64,000 nucleotides of DNA from Codonopsis lanceolata (taxonomy: Eukaryota; Streptophyta; Magnoliopsida; Asterales; Campanulaceae), in contig CM028377.1 of the NCBI GenBank assembly GCA_013146195.2, positions 60,822,678-60,886,677 on the forward strand, given 5' to 3'. This document shows positions 21,681 to 33,200 of the stretch, one piece after another. The notes beneath the pieces are model-generated. The model made no database searches. It worked only from the letters and a program-made list of their open reading frames with translations, and was not told the origin of the DNA. Numbering within the stretch: position 1 is the stretch's first letter; each line of letters begins with the position of its first letter. The position numbers were made by a program, and so were the translations under genes.

Positions 21681-22454
21681 AAGTTGCCTGCCCAATTGGA
21701 ACTTTATGGTTGCTATCTACTTGGATCTTGTAGGCGGAGATGATGCTTGTTGTAAATAATTCCCAGTCCAAGGTGTAACCCCTTGGTATCACCACCTAGT
21801 CTTGCTTGCGTTCCCCGCACGAGAAAGGTCACGTGCTTAGCGATGGATTTGGGCCTGGTAGCTCACTTTCTTTATCTCTTCCCGAATAAATTATATTAAA
21901 TCATGAATAGGAAAATAAATGATATTCTATGCACAAAAATTTTAAAACAATATAAATCAAATATTCGAGAGAAAAATAATTCACAAGCGTAGTTTTTTCT
22001 GCCTACAAAATCCGTCCCAAATTTATTGTATTGTATGATCCGGGACACAGATTATAAAAAATAATTGACTTGATTATTAATATAAGTATAACATGTAGTT
22101 TCTTTTAAAATTCACGTGGATGTGACCTATAATTAAAGTAGAAATGAAAAGTAATGGTAAAATGATATAAGTTTTTTTCGAAAAAGAAGATTTTACAAAC
22201 AACTTTTCTTAGACGTAATTAAAAAGAAAAAGAAAAAAAAGGACAATAAGCTAGGGACGGAGATGGATATAAAAATGATACTAATATAGACTAGACAAGG
22301 GATGACATGAATTATATGATATTAAATTAAGAAATTAAATAAATAAATGATGGATTTAATTGTATTAGTGTTGACAAATGACATAATATGCATGATTGAG
22401 AAGATCCGAAAGGCAAAAAAAAAAAAATTAAGTTACAAAGGGAGATAAAATAAA

Positions 22455-24834
22455 TCTATTAACTATCACTAAAAAAGAAGTCGTTACTGCCACATGGCAG
22501 CTTTCTGTTAAATGCTTAATTTTTTTAAGGAATTTTATGATTCCACATGTCACTCTCTATAAATTGTAAAAAAAATTCTTTTTTTTTCCTACCAAAATTG
22601 ATTAGTTTACTGTATAAATAAGAAGTTATTGATAAAAGTTTACAGTTAGTTTAGGATAAATTTTATCTCATTTGTAGTTATCAAGTAGATTTTATAACAT
22701 TATCAAGTAGTTAACCATTTTTTCTCTCTTCTTTTTTTATATACATACTCTCTCTCTCTCTCTCTCTTTTCTCTTCTAATTTAGTTTAAGATAATCTATT
22801 AACTATAATTAAAACATCTATCTATCTATAACTATTACTAAAACAAAAGTCGCTGCTGCCATGTGACGGCTTTCTGTGAAAAGCTAAAAGTTTTAAAGAG
22901 ATTTTGTGCTGCCACCTGTCACCTTCGAAATGGTAAAAGTTTTTTCTTTTTTTCAAAATCGATTAGTTTAAGATAAAAATTCTTAATCTAATTATATATG
23001 ATAAAATTCCTAAAACTAATTTGATAAGATAAAACAAATCTAAGATATAGTTTTACGAGCAAATTTATGATAGCAATTTAGGATTTTGGTTTTTTTTTTC
23101 AAATATTACTTAATTAAACTAGATTTTCTCCTATAAAATTTATACAAGTTTAATTTTATTAAAAATCTTCTATTTCCATCTCTTTTTATTTTCATAATTT
23201 TTAATTTATACAAATTATCCACGGGATAATTTTATGCTATTTGTTCTTCTACTAATATATAATTATTAATTATTAGTAACTAATCGATTTATTATCTATT
23301 AACTATTATTAAAACATAAGCCGTTGCTACCACATGACGAGTTTTTGTTGTACTCTTAAAGTTTTAAAAGGATTATGTGCTTTCACGTGTCACCTTCTAT
23401 ACAAGTTTATTTTTTTTCCTACAAAAAATTAAAACCGGATAAATTTTAAAACCGATACCCCCTTTATACATACTAAAAGTTTTTTTGTTTTTTTTAACCA
23501 TTTTTTGCTGCCAAAATCGGTTAATACCGGATATATTTTATAACATTTGATTTAAACAAGTTTTACTTGATTAAAACTCCAAATTTTTATGATAATTTTT
23601 TTTGCGGATAGATTTTATCAATTCTCATAAATTTTAATCTTTCAATTACATGACTACATGATCAATTTTGAATATTTACCTTATTTTTTGTTTTTTTTAA
23701 ATTATTCTAACTAAAAAAACTATTTATTTATTACAAGTTTAGAAAATCATCTTATTGTAAATAATTTTTGCAAATAAAACAAAAACTATTAAAACCATGC
23801 ATATGATACTAAATATATCTATATAAATTCTTTTTTTCTGCCAAAAATTAAAATCTGATAGATTTTAAAACATGTGCCTCCTTTATACATGGTAAAAGTT
23901 TTTTTTTTACCACTTTTTGTTGTTAAAATTGGTTAATATCAGATAAATTTTATCTCATTTGATTTTAACGTGTTTCACTTGATTAGTACTTCAAATTTTC
24001 ATGGTAAAAGTTTTTTAATTTTTGGATAGATTTTATCACATTTGATTTAGACGTGTTTAAATTGATTAAAACTATTAAAATCAGATAGATTTTAAAACCG
24101 GTGCCTGCTTTAAAACAATGCGTATGATACTAAATATATCTATATAAATTCTTTTTTTCTGCCAAAAATTAAAGTTTAATAGATTTTAAAACCGGTGCCT
24201 CCTTTATATATGGTAAAACCTTTTCTTTTCTTTTCTTTTTTTTTTTTTACCAATTTTTGTTGTCAAAATCGATTAATACCAAATAGATTTTATCACATTT
24301 GATTTTAACCTGTTTCAATTGATTAGTACTTCAAATTTTCATGATAAAAGTTTTTTTTGGTAGATTTTATCACATTTGATTTAGACATGTTTCAATTAAT
24401 TAAAACTTCTCAATTCTCATGGCAATTTTTTTTATTTACCATTTTTTTCTTACAAAATCGGTTTGTACCGGATAGATTTTATCACATTTGATTTAGACAA
24501 GTTTAATTTGATTAGGACTCCTCAATTCTCATAATAATTTTTTTAATTTTTATTATTTTACCTATACTTGATCAATCTAAAATATATTTTATCAAATTTG
24601 ATTAAACGTGTTCCACCAACACTACAAACAACAACTACGAAATAGCTTACAAATTCTATCTACAAAATTCGCATGAATTTTCGGTTTGATTGTTCGGTGT
24701 GATCTCATGTTTTTTTTTAAATTTATTAATTATGCGGGCATTGGTTTATTCAAATAGCTTGCAAATTCGATCTACAAAATTAAGTTTCAAAAACAACATT
24801 AAGTCAACCGTGCATTGCACGGATAATAACCTAG
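22455..24834 (+). mobile_element. Non-autonomous Helitron
   Basis: The 3' end has the GC-rich hairpin CCGTGCATTGCACGG (24808-24822), followed after ten bases by CTAG and then host T (24835). The 5' end reads TCTATTAACTAT after host A. TC…CTAG between A and T, with a 3' hairpin and no duplication, is the Helitron signature. Two more 5'-like ends occur inside, at 22795 and 23295 (TCTATTAACTA…), so several copies or end duplications share one 3' end. The interior (about 23380-24610) repeats a degenerate block of ACCGGATAGATTTTATCACA type. No Rep/helicase frame is present. Confidence 0.88.
23380..24610. repeat. Degenerate internal repeats of the Helitron
   Basis: At least five blocks share AAAATCGGTTAATACC, AGATTTTATCACATTTGATT and ACTCCTCAATTCTCATGAT-like segments, spaced irregularly by about 100-400 bp. 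Confidence 0.7.
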
Positions 24835-25317
24835 TTGTAATACTATGACAAGATTTCTGTAAATTTGAAATGGTAATTAACTAATATCATCAAAATTCCA
24901 ATTGATTTCAATAGTTCAATAAAACTTCTTGAGTAATATGGAATTATAGATAATAAATAAAATCATGTCATATCAGAATTCTAAATATGTTTCAGTTAAT
25001 TTCAAAATTTTAATAAAAGTTATTAGAGTTGTTTGGTAGTCAGGATTAAGACTGAATATGATTAATAAGTCAAATTTTCGGTTATTTTTTTACCCAATAG
25101 GTTGTCTGAATTAACAATTTGTACTCTTCAAATAATTATATCAATAAAGGGGGTGATATTATTAACGTTTTCCCAAAAAAAAATTATGATATATTATATA
25201 TGGCAAAGACTTGTGTAGGACGGTCTTACGGATCCTAGATCCGTAAGACGAAGCCCCACTTAGAAGTTCGCGGGTTAATAATTAAACTTGTTAATAATAA
25301 TCACAAAAATTGATTAG

Positions 25318-25395
25318 GCGAGTTGGTTAGTGGTTATCCTATAAGGTTTAGTATAAGGTCGATTAGGGGTTCAACTTGCCCCAACTTTAAAATTT
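25318..25395 (+). repeat. Possible tRNA-derived SINE fragment
   Basis: GGTTAGTGGTTATCC resembles an A box, and GGGGTTCAACTTGCCCC, about 36 bases later, resembles a B box. Pol III box spacing is plausible, but no tail or duplication is seen. Confidence 0.35.
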
Positions 25396-25612
25396 AGCTT
25401 TTAATGCTCATTTCATCTATTTGCTCGGTGCCTCTTTACTTTTAAAATTTAGTTTTAATCCTTTGTTAGCTCCGTTAACATCAATTGCTTTGGGATACTT
25501 GACAGATCCTAACGAACTTTGATAAAATGCTAAATGACACATTTAAAACCAAACGTGACACATTAAAAACACAAAAGTGACACATTTTAATGTTAAAAGT
25601 GACACTATAAAT

Positions 25613-26175
25613 CAGTGTTCTAAAACTCCCCGCCTAGCTTCGCCTAGGCGCTAGGCCCCTTTCTACCGCCGCGACTTTCTTAGTCGCCGCCTAATTGACC
25701 AAGCCGGCGCCTACGTCAAACCTCGTCGACCTTAATTTATGTTTGTATCTTTGATTTTGTGGCATGCGGTGACCGGAGAAGGAAGGAGGCGAATCGATGA
25801 AGGAAGGGGGAGTGGTAATGGTGAGGCAGAGAGGGAGGTAATGGGGGGCGAACTGGAGTAATATCTTTTTTGTTTTTAGTTTTAAACTTGGCTGGTTTAT
25901 TGCTTTGGGGTTGTTGAGAATTAGGATTAATGGTAGGTTTGTATATTTTTGTTCATTTTACAAATATAGACAAGTGTTTGATAAAATGACAAACATAAAA
26001 AAAATTAAATTTGTAGTCAATGTGTTTGATCTTTGATGTAAATTATCAAAAAAAAAATGGTAATTATGTCTTAATTCTAGGCCCCGCCTAGGCCCCGATT
26101 ACGCCCCGACTAGTCCTCTAGGCGCTAGGTGCTAGTGTGCCGCCCAGCGGCCGCCTAACGATTTTTAGAACCTTG
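25613..26175. mobile_element. hAT MITE (563 bp) nested in the MULE
   Basis: The ends are CAGTGTTCTAAAA and TTTTTAGAACCTTG (inverse CAAGGTTCTAAAAA), with an exact 8-bp duplication CTATAAAT at 25605-25612 and 26176-26183. The subterminal regions are GC-rich with CGCCTAGGCG-type palindromes, in contrast to the AT-rich surroundings. No transposase is present. Confidence 0.93.
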
Positions 26176-26199
26176 CTATAAATGAAAATTTATTATAAT

Positions 26200-26340
26200 T
26201 TTTATTAAAATACAAAGTAACACTCTTAATACTAAAAAGTGACAGTCTTAATACTAAAAAGTGACACTCTTAATACTAAAAAGTGACATTATTAATACTA
26301 AAAAGTAGCACATTTAATACTAAAAAGTGACACTCTTCCT
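26200..26340. repeat. About 22-bp tandem repeat (TTAATACTAAAAAGTGACAC)
   Basis: Six near-identical units lie in a row. Scattered diverged copies of AAAAGTGACAC continue through 25520-25605 and 26700-27080, so the MULE interior was largely built from this word. Confidence 0.88.
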
Positions 26341-26348
26341 TAAAGAAT

Positions 26349-26546
26349 TTACCGGACCAAAATGAATCATCTCGTGTTTCAAGTTCATCTATTACATGCC
26401 TAGATCCTTCTCGCTCTGTTACGAAGGGAAGGAGAAAAAAAATTAAGAGAAGTATTGAAAATGGTAAGAAAAAGACTACTGATTTTTCTGATTCTCATCA
26501 AGCCAAGGAATTTAGTTCAAAGACTCCTAACGCTCGGTTATTTTAG
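26349..26546 (+). pseudogene. C-terminal remnant of a FAR1/MULE-family transposase-like protein
   Basis: The frame has 65 codons and a stop and no start of its own. It contains LDPSRSVTKGRRKKIKRSIE, which resembles the DP-x-KGR-(basic) segment near the C-terminus of FAR1-related proteins and Jittery-type MULE transposases, just before a CCHC zinc knuckle. The zinc knuckle is absent. The catalytic DDE domain is not present. Position inside a 9-bp-duplicated MULE supports a transposase origin over capture of a FAR1-related gene, but the two cannot be separated here. Confidence 0.6.
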
Positions 26547-27646
26547 ACATATTTTCAGTAAATTTTGTAAGTTTGAGTAAAAAACATATACTTTACCTTG
26601 AAAAAGTTATGATTTTGTGTTTTTAACGATTGACATTTGAGATTATATACATTTCTATGAATGAGAAGATATATTTCACTAGTATTCAATTGGTTATTGC
26701 TGTTAAAATCACTAGCCAAAAAGTGATATACTTTAGTCCTAAAAGTGACACTCTTATTGATACAAATTGTATGATTATAAAAATGAGTTGTTTTACCAAA
26801 AGTAACACACCTAATGCCTAAAAGTGACACAATTAATACATAAAAGTGATATACTAAACGTGACACTTATGAATAAAAATTTAAAGATAAAAAGTGATTT
26901 TTTTGCTAAAAGTGACACACATAAAACTTAAAAGCGACACATTCTATATTTAAAAGTGACACTTTGATTTAAAGTAACTAAGTAAAACTTAATCAGACTT
27001 AAAACAATAATTATCCAAAAGTGACACACTTTTGTTCTCAAAGTGACACACGCCAAGCCTAAAAGTAACACCCTGATTGATCGTAAATGTAAACAATGGC
27101 AAAATGACATATCTCTGATAATAAAATTCAAAAATAACCCTAGGAAGCACTGATTGTTGAACCTTATGAGATGCGCTGCGAGCAATCTCAACAGATTAGT
27201 TTTATGACTTTTTATAACGTATTATTAATTTATTATGACCCACGAATTTTTAAATGGAGCTCCGTCTTACAGGTAAGGATTCGTAAGATCGTCTTACAAG
27301 AGACCACCCCATTATATATAGTACCAAGATTAATAATAAATATACTAATAATATTAGCATTAACTACCAAACAAACCCTAGAGTAAAACGGTGAGACCAT
27401 CTTTTTGTAAATATTTTATTTTCAAGAAAAATTGTAAATTAACATATATCATTACTACAAGTTACAGATTATTTGCCCAACGTGGTGAAATATAATTCGA
27501 TTAATCACAAGATCAATCCAAGGCGCTTTTGACGAGTAATTCCTTCCCGAATAAAGCCTTGCTGGCTTGCTGCTAGGGTAGTATACGCAAATCATCGAAA
27601 GAAAAAAAAAAGTAATTTTATGTATAAGAATTTTAGGAATCTTTAA

Positions 27647-27950
27647 CCCAGCTTGTTTGGTAGTTCGACAGGGATAAACAGCATTATTAATTTCAGTATT
27701 ATTAGTGCCCTCATTATTAATATTCACTTTCATATTAGGAGTAGTTTTTAGATAAAAAAATGTTAGTCCAATTTTTTTTAAGCGAGTGGGCTAATAATAC
27801 CACCCTCTCCCTTGGTATTAATAATGAGAAGATAATGATTTTATTCAGGTAACTCGTGTTATTAGTCCCGACCACCTATTATGTACCAAACATTAAACAT
27901 CTTGAGTTATTTATCCTACATAGTCTTAATTCTAACTAGCAAACGACACC
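27647..27950. mobile_element. Tourist-like MITE (304 bp)
   Basis: It starts CCCAGCTTGTTTGGTAG and ends CTAGCAAACGACACC, with TAA on both sides (27644-27646 and 27951-27953). The interior has TTATTAATACCAAGGG-type words shared, inverted, with the copy at 42926-43226. Confidence 0.85.
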
Positions 27951-28301
27951 TAAATAGTGAAAGTTGAAAATAAAGAACTATAACGAAAAAGTTTATGAAA
28001 AACAATAAAAAATAAATGAATAATTGTGGCCCGGTACCATTTGTTGGAATTGTAACCGCTCAAATACTTGTTTAAAAAAAAACCGCAAAAATTCATTTTC
28101 ATAATTTTGTTCCAAAATTACTCGCGACCTGCTACTTCGTCATTTTCTCTTCGTTCTCTACAGTTTCTCTCTCTCTCTCTCTTCTTCTTCATCCTATTCG
28201 TCTTCCTCTTCTTCTTATCAGATATTTTTGCCATCCAGCTTCTAAAAAGCTTTGGGAAGAAAATGGAGATTAACGGCGTTAGTTGTCAGTTTTGAAACTA
28301 A

Positions 28302-29272
28302 GGCTCCATTTGTTTCACGGAAAATCATTTCCAGAAAATGATTTGCATAAAATCAAAAGATTTCATTTTCAGGTGTTTGGTAAATCTTTTGAAAATATGT
28401 CAGAAAACATTTACGGGTGTTTGGCAAACACACGGAAAATGTCACGGAAAACAATATATGAATAAATACAAAAATAAAAATAGAAAATAAACAATGTTTA
28501 AGATGTCCCTAGAAAATCAATAAGGACCATCTTTTTTTAATAAGGTCAATCTTTTTTCAATCTCACAATTACAAATAATTTTTTTAATAATTGATATGAA
28601 AAAAAAACATTTTAAAATATAAAATAGACAATGTTTTGGATGTCCCTAGAAAATGTTACGGAAAACTATATATGAATAAATACAAAAATATATATTCTAA
28701 TATTAATGTACAAATTAAATATATAATAGTGTTGAACTTTAAGTAATTTTTCTTTAGTAACCCTCAATTTATCATTAGTGGTGTCAAATCAATGTCTATC
28801 TTTTTTCAATCTCACAATTACTAATAAATTTTTTGATAATTGATATATAAAAAAACGTTTTAAAATAGAAAATTGACAATTGTTAGGATGTCCCTAAATA
28901 ATATAGGTGACACTAATTTTAGAACGTAGTAAACATTTATTAAAATTATAATTTATAAATAGTATGCACAAACGTTATTTATATTTCTAAACAATTTATT
29001 TGTTGAGTGAAATATTGTGTGTGTAAGTAAATATGTGTAATTGTGAAAGGGGGCGGAGGGTGCCCGAACATTTGAAAAATGACTTACGAAAAATGAATCC
29101 GTAAGTCATTTTACGGAAAATGAATCCGTAAGTCATTTTCCGGAAAAGAAGCCTTCATTTTCCGTTGACTCGGAAAACCTTTTACGTTGACTGCATTTTC
29201 CTAAGGTTACCAAACACCGGAAAATAAGGAAAACGTTTTCCGGAAGTCATTTTCCGTGAAACAAACAGAGCC
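28302..29272. mobile_element. PIF/Harbinger element, non-autonomous (971 bp)
   Basis: The ends are GGCTCCATTTGTTTCACGG and CCGTGAAACAAACAGAGCC, with TAA at 28299-28301 and 29273-29275. Subterminal copies of GGAAAATGACTTACGG in both orientations (around 28320-28450 and 29070-29250) give hairpin potential. No transposase frame is seen. A relative lies at 41752-42696. Confidence 0.93.
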
Positions 29273-29479
29273 TAATGCACTAGTAGAAATCAAAAAGTTG
29301 AGGAAGAATCAGTCGACATGTCATAACTTTTAATCCCGGATGAACCACGAGACCCACCGAATATCAACTTGAAGCTCTCGACGAAATCTACAAGACACAT
29401 AAGGTTTAATTTGTGATGTCTTCATTTTGTGGAAAAAAAATGTTGTTTAAGCACTGTTTTGGGCTTCAGAAGTTTTTTC

Positions 29480-30090
29480 GATGCCCAATTTTTGCATTTC
29501 GATGCCCAAATTTTGATAGATTTCAATTGTGCATTACAATGCCCAATGTTTTCATTGTGATGCTCAAATTGGACAGTGGCTTTTTGTATTTCGATACCCA
29601 AAATTTTGATAGATTTCAATTGTACATTGTGATGCCCAATGTTTTCATTGCGATGCCCAAATTTGGTAAGAGACTTTTGCTTTTTGATGTCCAGAATTTC
29701 TACAGATTTCAAATGTGCATTGTCATTCCCAATGTTTTCATTGCGATGCTTAAATTTGGGCAGTGGCTTTTTGCATTTCAATACCCAAAATTTTGACAGA
29801 TTTCAATTTTACATTGTGATGCCCAAATTGGGTAGTTACTTTTTGCATTTCGATGCCCAAAATTTTAATAGATTTCAATTGTGCATTGCGATGCCCAAAA
29901 TTTTGATAGATTTCAATTGTGCAATGGGATGCCCAATATTTTTACTGCGATGCCCAAAATTTTGATAAATTTCAATTGTGTAATGGGATGCCCAATATTT
30001 TTACTGCGATGCCCAAAATTTTGATAGATTTCAATTGTGCATTGTGATGTCTAATGTTTTCATTACGATGCCTAAATTTGGTCATTGACT
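29480..30090. repeat. 93-bp satellite inside copy G
   Basis: The unit contains TTTCGATGCCCAAAATTTTG, ATAGATTTCAATTGTGCATT, and GATGCCCAATGTTTTCATTG. About six units are seen, the later ones shortened. Because 93 is a multiple of three, long frames are open on both strands (127 codons plus, 119 minus) with a 31-residue repeat. I treat these as non-coding. Confidence 0.88.
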
Positions 30091-30225
30091 TTGTCGTGTG
30101 TCATTCTTTCATTAAATGTATTTTCGTCATTTTCTCCCAAAAAAATATTTTAACAATTTAAAACAAATATAATAAACATAAGTGGTTATAATTTCACCAA
30201 AAAAAGACACACATGAATTTCTCCC

Positions 30226-33200
30226 AAAAGTAAACATTTGTGACAAAGCCTAATGACCAAAAGAGGGTGGTACCCCATGACTTTAGAGCGATCCATTTAA
30301 AACCAACTAGGTGATCATTTTTGTTGTGATTTGATAGTTTTCACAATAATGTAATGACATTTGCACCTCTCGCATCTTAAAATGTAATAATGAACTTTTT
30401 ACCTTGAACGGAGAGAGAGTAATTTTTAGTAGGGTCTAAATTTGAAAGGGAACCCCTCCATCCAAATTTGTTATCGTTAGCAGCATCTCTCTTGATTAGA
30501 AACGTTTCATTGTTGCCTATGTACTTATTTAAACTCTAGAATATGGAAGAAGAAGAAAAAGAAGAATCAATGAATGATAAAAAAAAAATCAAGGTTTCAT
30601 TAATTGTTATATATCGCTTGCGCGTGTTCATGCATCAACTTGATACGGAATCAAATATCTACAAGTGATTATATATAGTGACGCTTCCATGTCTGTAAAG
30701 TAATTTGTAATTTCCAAATGCATGAGAATGCGTTTTTAAACTTGCCAAAAAGACAAATTAAGTTGAGAAAAATGTAAATTCAAAGAAACAAACAAACTTA
30801 TTATCATCGTGAAGAAAAAAACAAAGAAAACATAAGCCAACATTTGCAAGAGATAGTCACATGACACTTATGTCGGCATTAATTATGAACAAAACATGGT
30901 ACGCCTACAGATTAATCATGCCATCATGGTGGTTATATACGCAAATGTTGGGCCGGCGAAGTCAACGGCTCTTCAGGTCTGACTAACAAACATGGCAGTT
31001 GTGGAGGACCAAATTTTACAGTGGTGCAAGTAGAGGTCAATTCCTCGACCCCAATTGTTTTTTTATAGGGCCATATTGATCTGATGGCTTTTTAATTGTT
31101 ATGCTATTCCACGACATATAGACATATAGTATAATGCTCTTGTCAAAAGTTTTCAGTTTTCAGTTTTCACCTATAGGGTTGAATTGCCCCGTGTACTGTA
31201 TATGGTTTCACTTTCACACCTCCATCCTCAGCTCCTCCGGTGGTCAATTCAACTCTAGATTCTGTCCCGCTAAAAGTTGAAGAGATTTAATGGCTATGTA
31301 TGTGCATGAGAATTAACCAATTACAATTTGCTTTCTTTTTTTTTCCCCTTCCAAATCAAGAATGTGGATTTTCTACTTCCAACTTAATTCTAATATGCAA
31401 TTGTATCTCCTGTCTTATTAATTTCATTTTTCATCTTAACCATAGATGTAATCAAATAATCAAAATAAGACACCAATTTAGATCAATATGCATATTAATT
31501 TTTTTCAATATGAATCTCCTTTCTTTATTGTATTATGTCGCAATCATTTGATTCCAACTTCCAAGCCATGTCTTAACTCCAATAATAATTGACTCGAGTC
31601 CTAAGATATTTACACTCACTTGCCATAAAACTAGCCCACGTACAAGGAAACCTAAATTACCTAATGGGTCTAGTTTAGGAAACTATATTTAGCACACACA
31701 CACAGTACCTACGAAAATAACAAGGCAAGGCGCAAGGACTCTTATGTAAATTCTTACTAATAGTTACTCGTTCAATTCCGAGCAAATAATCTATTATTCT
31801 ATTTTTAGATATTTCACTTAAAAAATCTATTTTCAAAAATTAAAACAAAAAATATTATTTTATTACTAATTAACTACTAAATATGTCTTATATTTTTTAA
31901 AAAGTTTAACTTTTAAATGAGGAGTTTTGCTCCAAACAGAGTGAGTATACGATAGTAACATGGACATCAACAATGGACAGATTATTAGAAGTAGGATCCG
32001 AAAATAATGGTTCATTGGGAAAAAGTTGTGGTGCATAGAGAGAAAAAAAAAGAAATAATAATGGGGCGGCCCATTAGCTAACTTCAATTTCTCTATCAAA
32101 CATAACTCATTAAAAATAAATAAAATAATTCATTAAATATTTATTTGATTCAAAACTAAAAAACATTCCTAATTGTAACACAAAATCTAACACATATACA
32201 TCCATCATCATCTTTATCTCCATTAATAATGATTAAAAACTTGAAAAATCCATATAATTTTTTCTGTTATCCAAATGAAACAAACCAAATCTTTATTTAT
32301 AGATAAAAATATGTACTTTAATTCCGGAAAAAAAAATAGCTAAAAATTGATCAAGAAAGGCAATGAGAAAAAAATAAAATATTGTCCACACAAATCATGA
32401 CACATGGAAAGGGGACCATGAATTTGGTGACTCTTGGGTTGATAAGGTGATTTTCATCGGTTGATTTGAGAGAGATTTTTTAAGAATCACCGTTGGGAGG
32501 AAAAAAATGTGTTAGATTTGGGAAAAAAAAAACCCGGTGTACAAGAGAAGATAATTTTTTTTTTGCTTTTTTGATGTATTAGATGACATGAAACATAGAA
32601 AATTGTAAAAATAAAACTTTTAGAAGGTTTACCATTGTAAATGTCATAACTAAAAGGCTTACGATTGTAAATATGGTAAGTACAAGATGTTAACATTGCA
32701 TGAACAAATCAATTCAAGAGAAGCTACGAGTACCTATTTTGTCATTAATTGTTCAATAAGCTCTGCAAGAAAAGATCTTTTCTGGGCTCTATCTCAACTA
32801 CCCAAATTCAAAGACTAAGCTGAATAGAGGAATCATTTTGATTTTGTTGTCCACTGAATCAGGCTCACCGGACAGATCCTCTTTTAAAAAACAGTGCTAA
32901 TGCGGGTGTACACTGCACCTATTATTGGTATTACAACTTATCCGCTACTATTTATTTTTAGATATTTTATTTATAAAGTTTTTTAAAAAAATTAAGGCAT
33001 AAAAATGATATTTTAGTACTAAAGAGCTAGTAAAAATGTTATTTACTATGAAAATTTTGAATTTCAAAAGACGACTTTTTATCTAGAACGGATGAAATAT
33101 TTCTCAAGGCATTTGTAACAACAGTGGTAGATATATATAGTGGTAAACCTATCATTTTTGTTTTTAAAATTAATTAATTAACCCTGGAAAATTGAATAAT

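Larger units (their letters stand above)
19915..21865. mobile_element. Solo LTR (about 1.19 kb without its own insertion), family unknown
   Basis: It begins TGATATATCC and ends GGTAGCTCA (TG…CA). It is flanked by TTTTC (19910-19914) and CTTTC (21866-21870). The undisturbed duplicate at 17600-17625 reads CTTTC at this site, so the left copy has one mutation. No primer-binding site, polypurine tract or pol frame is inside, so it is a solo LTR and not a whole element. It contains a 20-bp satellite and a nested Copia solo LTR. Confidence 0.75.
18116..22370. repeat. Tandem duplication, second copy, split by nested insertions
   Basis: Duplicated sequence is present at 18116-18213, 19703-19914 and 21866-22370. 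Between the pieces lie a Stowaway MITE (with a hAT inside) and a solo LTR (with a second solo LTR inside). The uninterrupted first copy shows the pre-insertion state at both sites, which fixes the insertion ends independently of the elements' own termini. Confidence 0.85.
25202..27310. mobile_element. Mutator-like element (MULE) with 9-bp duplication
   Basis: It is flanked by an exact 9-bp duplication ATTATATAT at 25193-25201 and 27311-27319. The ends are inverted: GACGGTCTTACGGATCC near the left, GGATTCGTAAGATCGTC near the right. A 9-bp duplication with long inverted ends points to Mutator. The interior holds a coding remnant of FAR1/MULE type, a nested hAT MITE and an AAAAGTGACAC repeat family. 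Confidence 0.88.
25027..27378. mobile_element. Tourist-like (PIF/Harbinger) MITE split by a MULE
   Basis: The left end is AGTTGTTTGGTAGTCAGGAT (with G before it). The right end is AACTACCAAACAAACCC. It is the same family as the intact copies at 27647-27950 and 42926-43226. Without the inserted MULE it is about 230 bp. The flanking trinucleotide reads TAG on both sides (25024-25026 region and 27379-27381), not the usual TAA, so the exact ends are approximate. Confidence 0.72.
28018..30225. mobile_element. MULE-like non-autonomous element, copy G, with a nested PIF element
   Basis: The left end is GAATAATTGTGGCCCGGTACC, then GGAATTGTAACCGCTC. The right end carries CATTAAATGTATTTTCGTC, AGTGGTTATAATTTCACC and ATGAATTTCTCCC. 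Without the nested element it is about 1.23 kb. Its right half is a 93-bp satellite built on GATGCCCAA words, close in character to the interiors of copies A to F. Confidence 0.72.

Noticed and set aside
29413..29796. 127-codon frame as a possible repeat protein
   Set aside because: It is the translation of a 93-bp satellite in a transposon, is equally open on the minus strand, and has no known domain.
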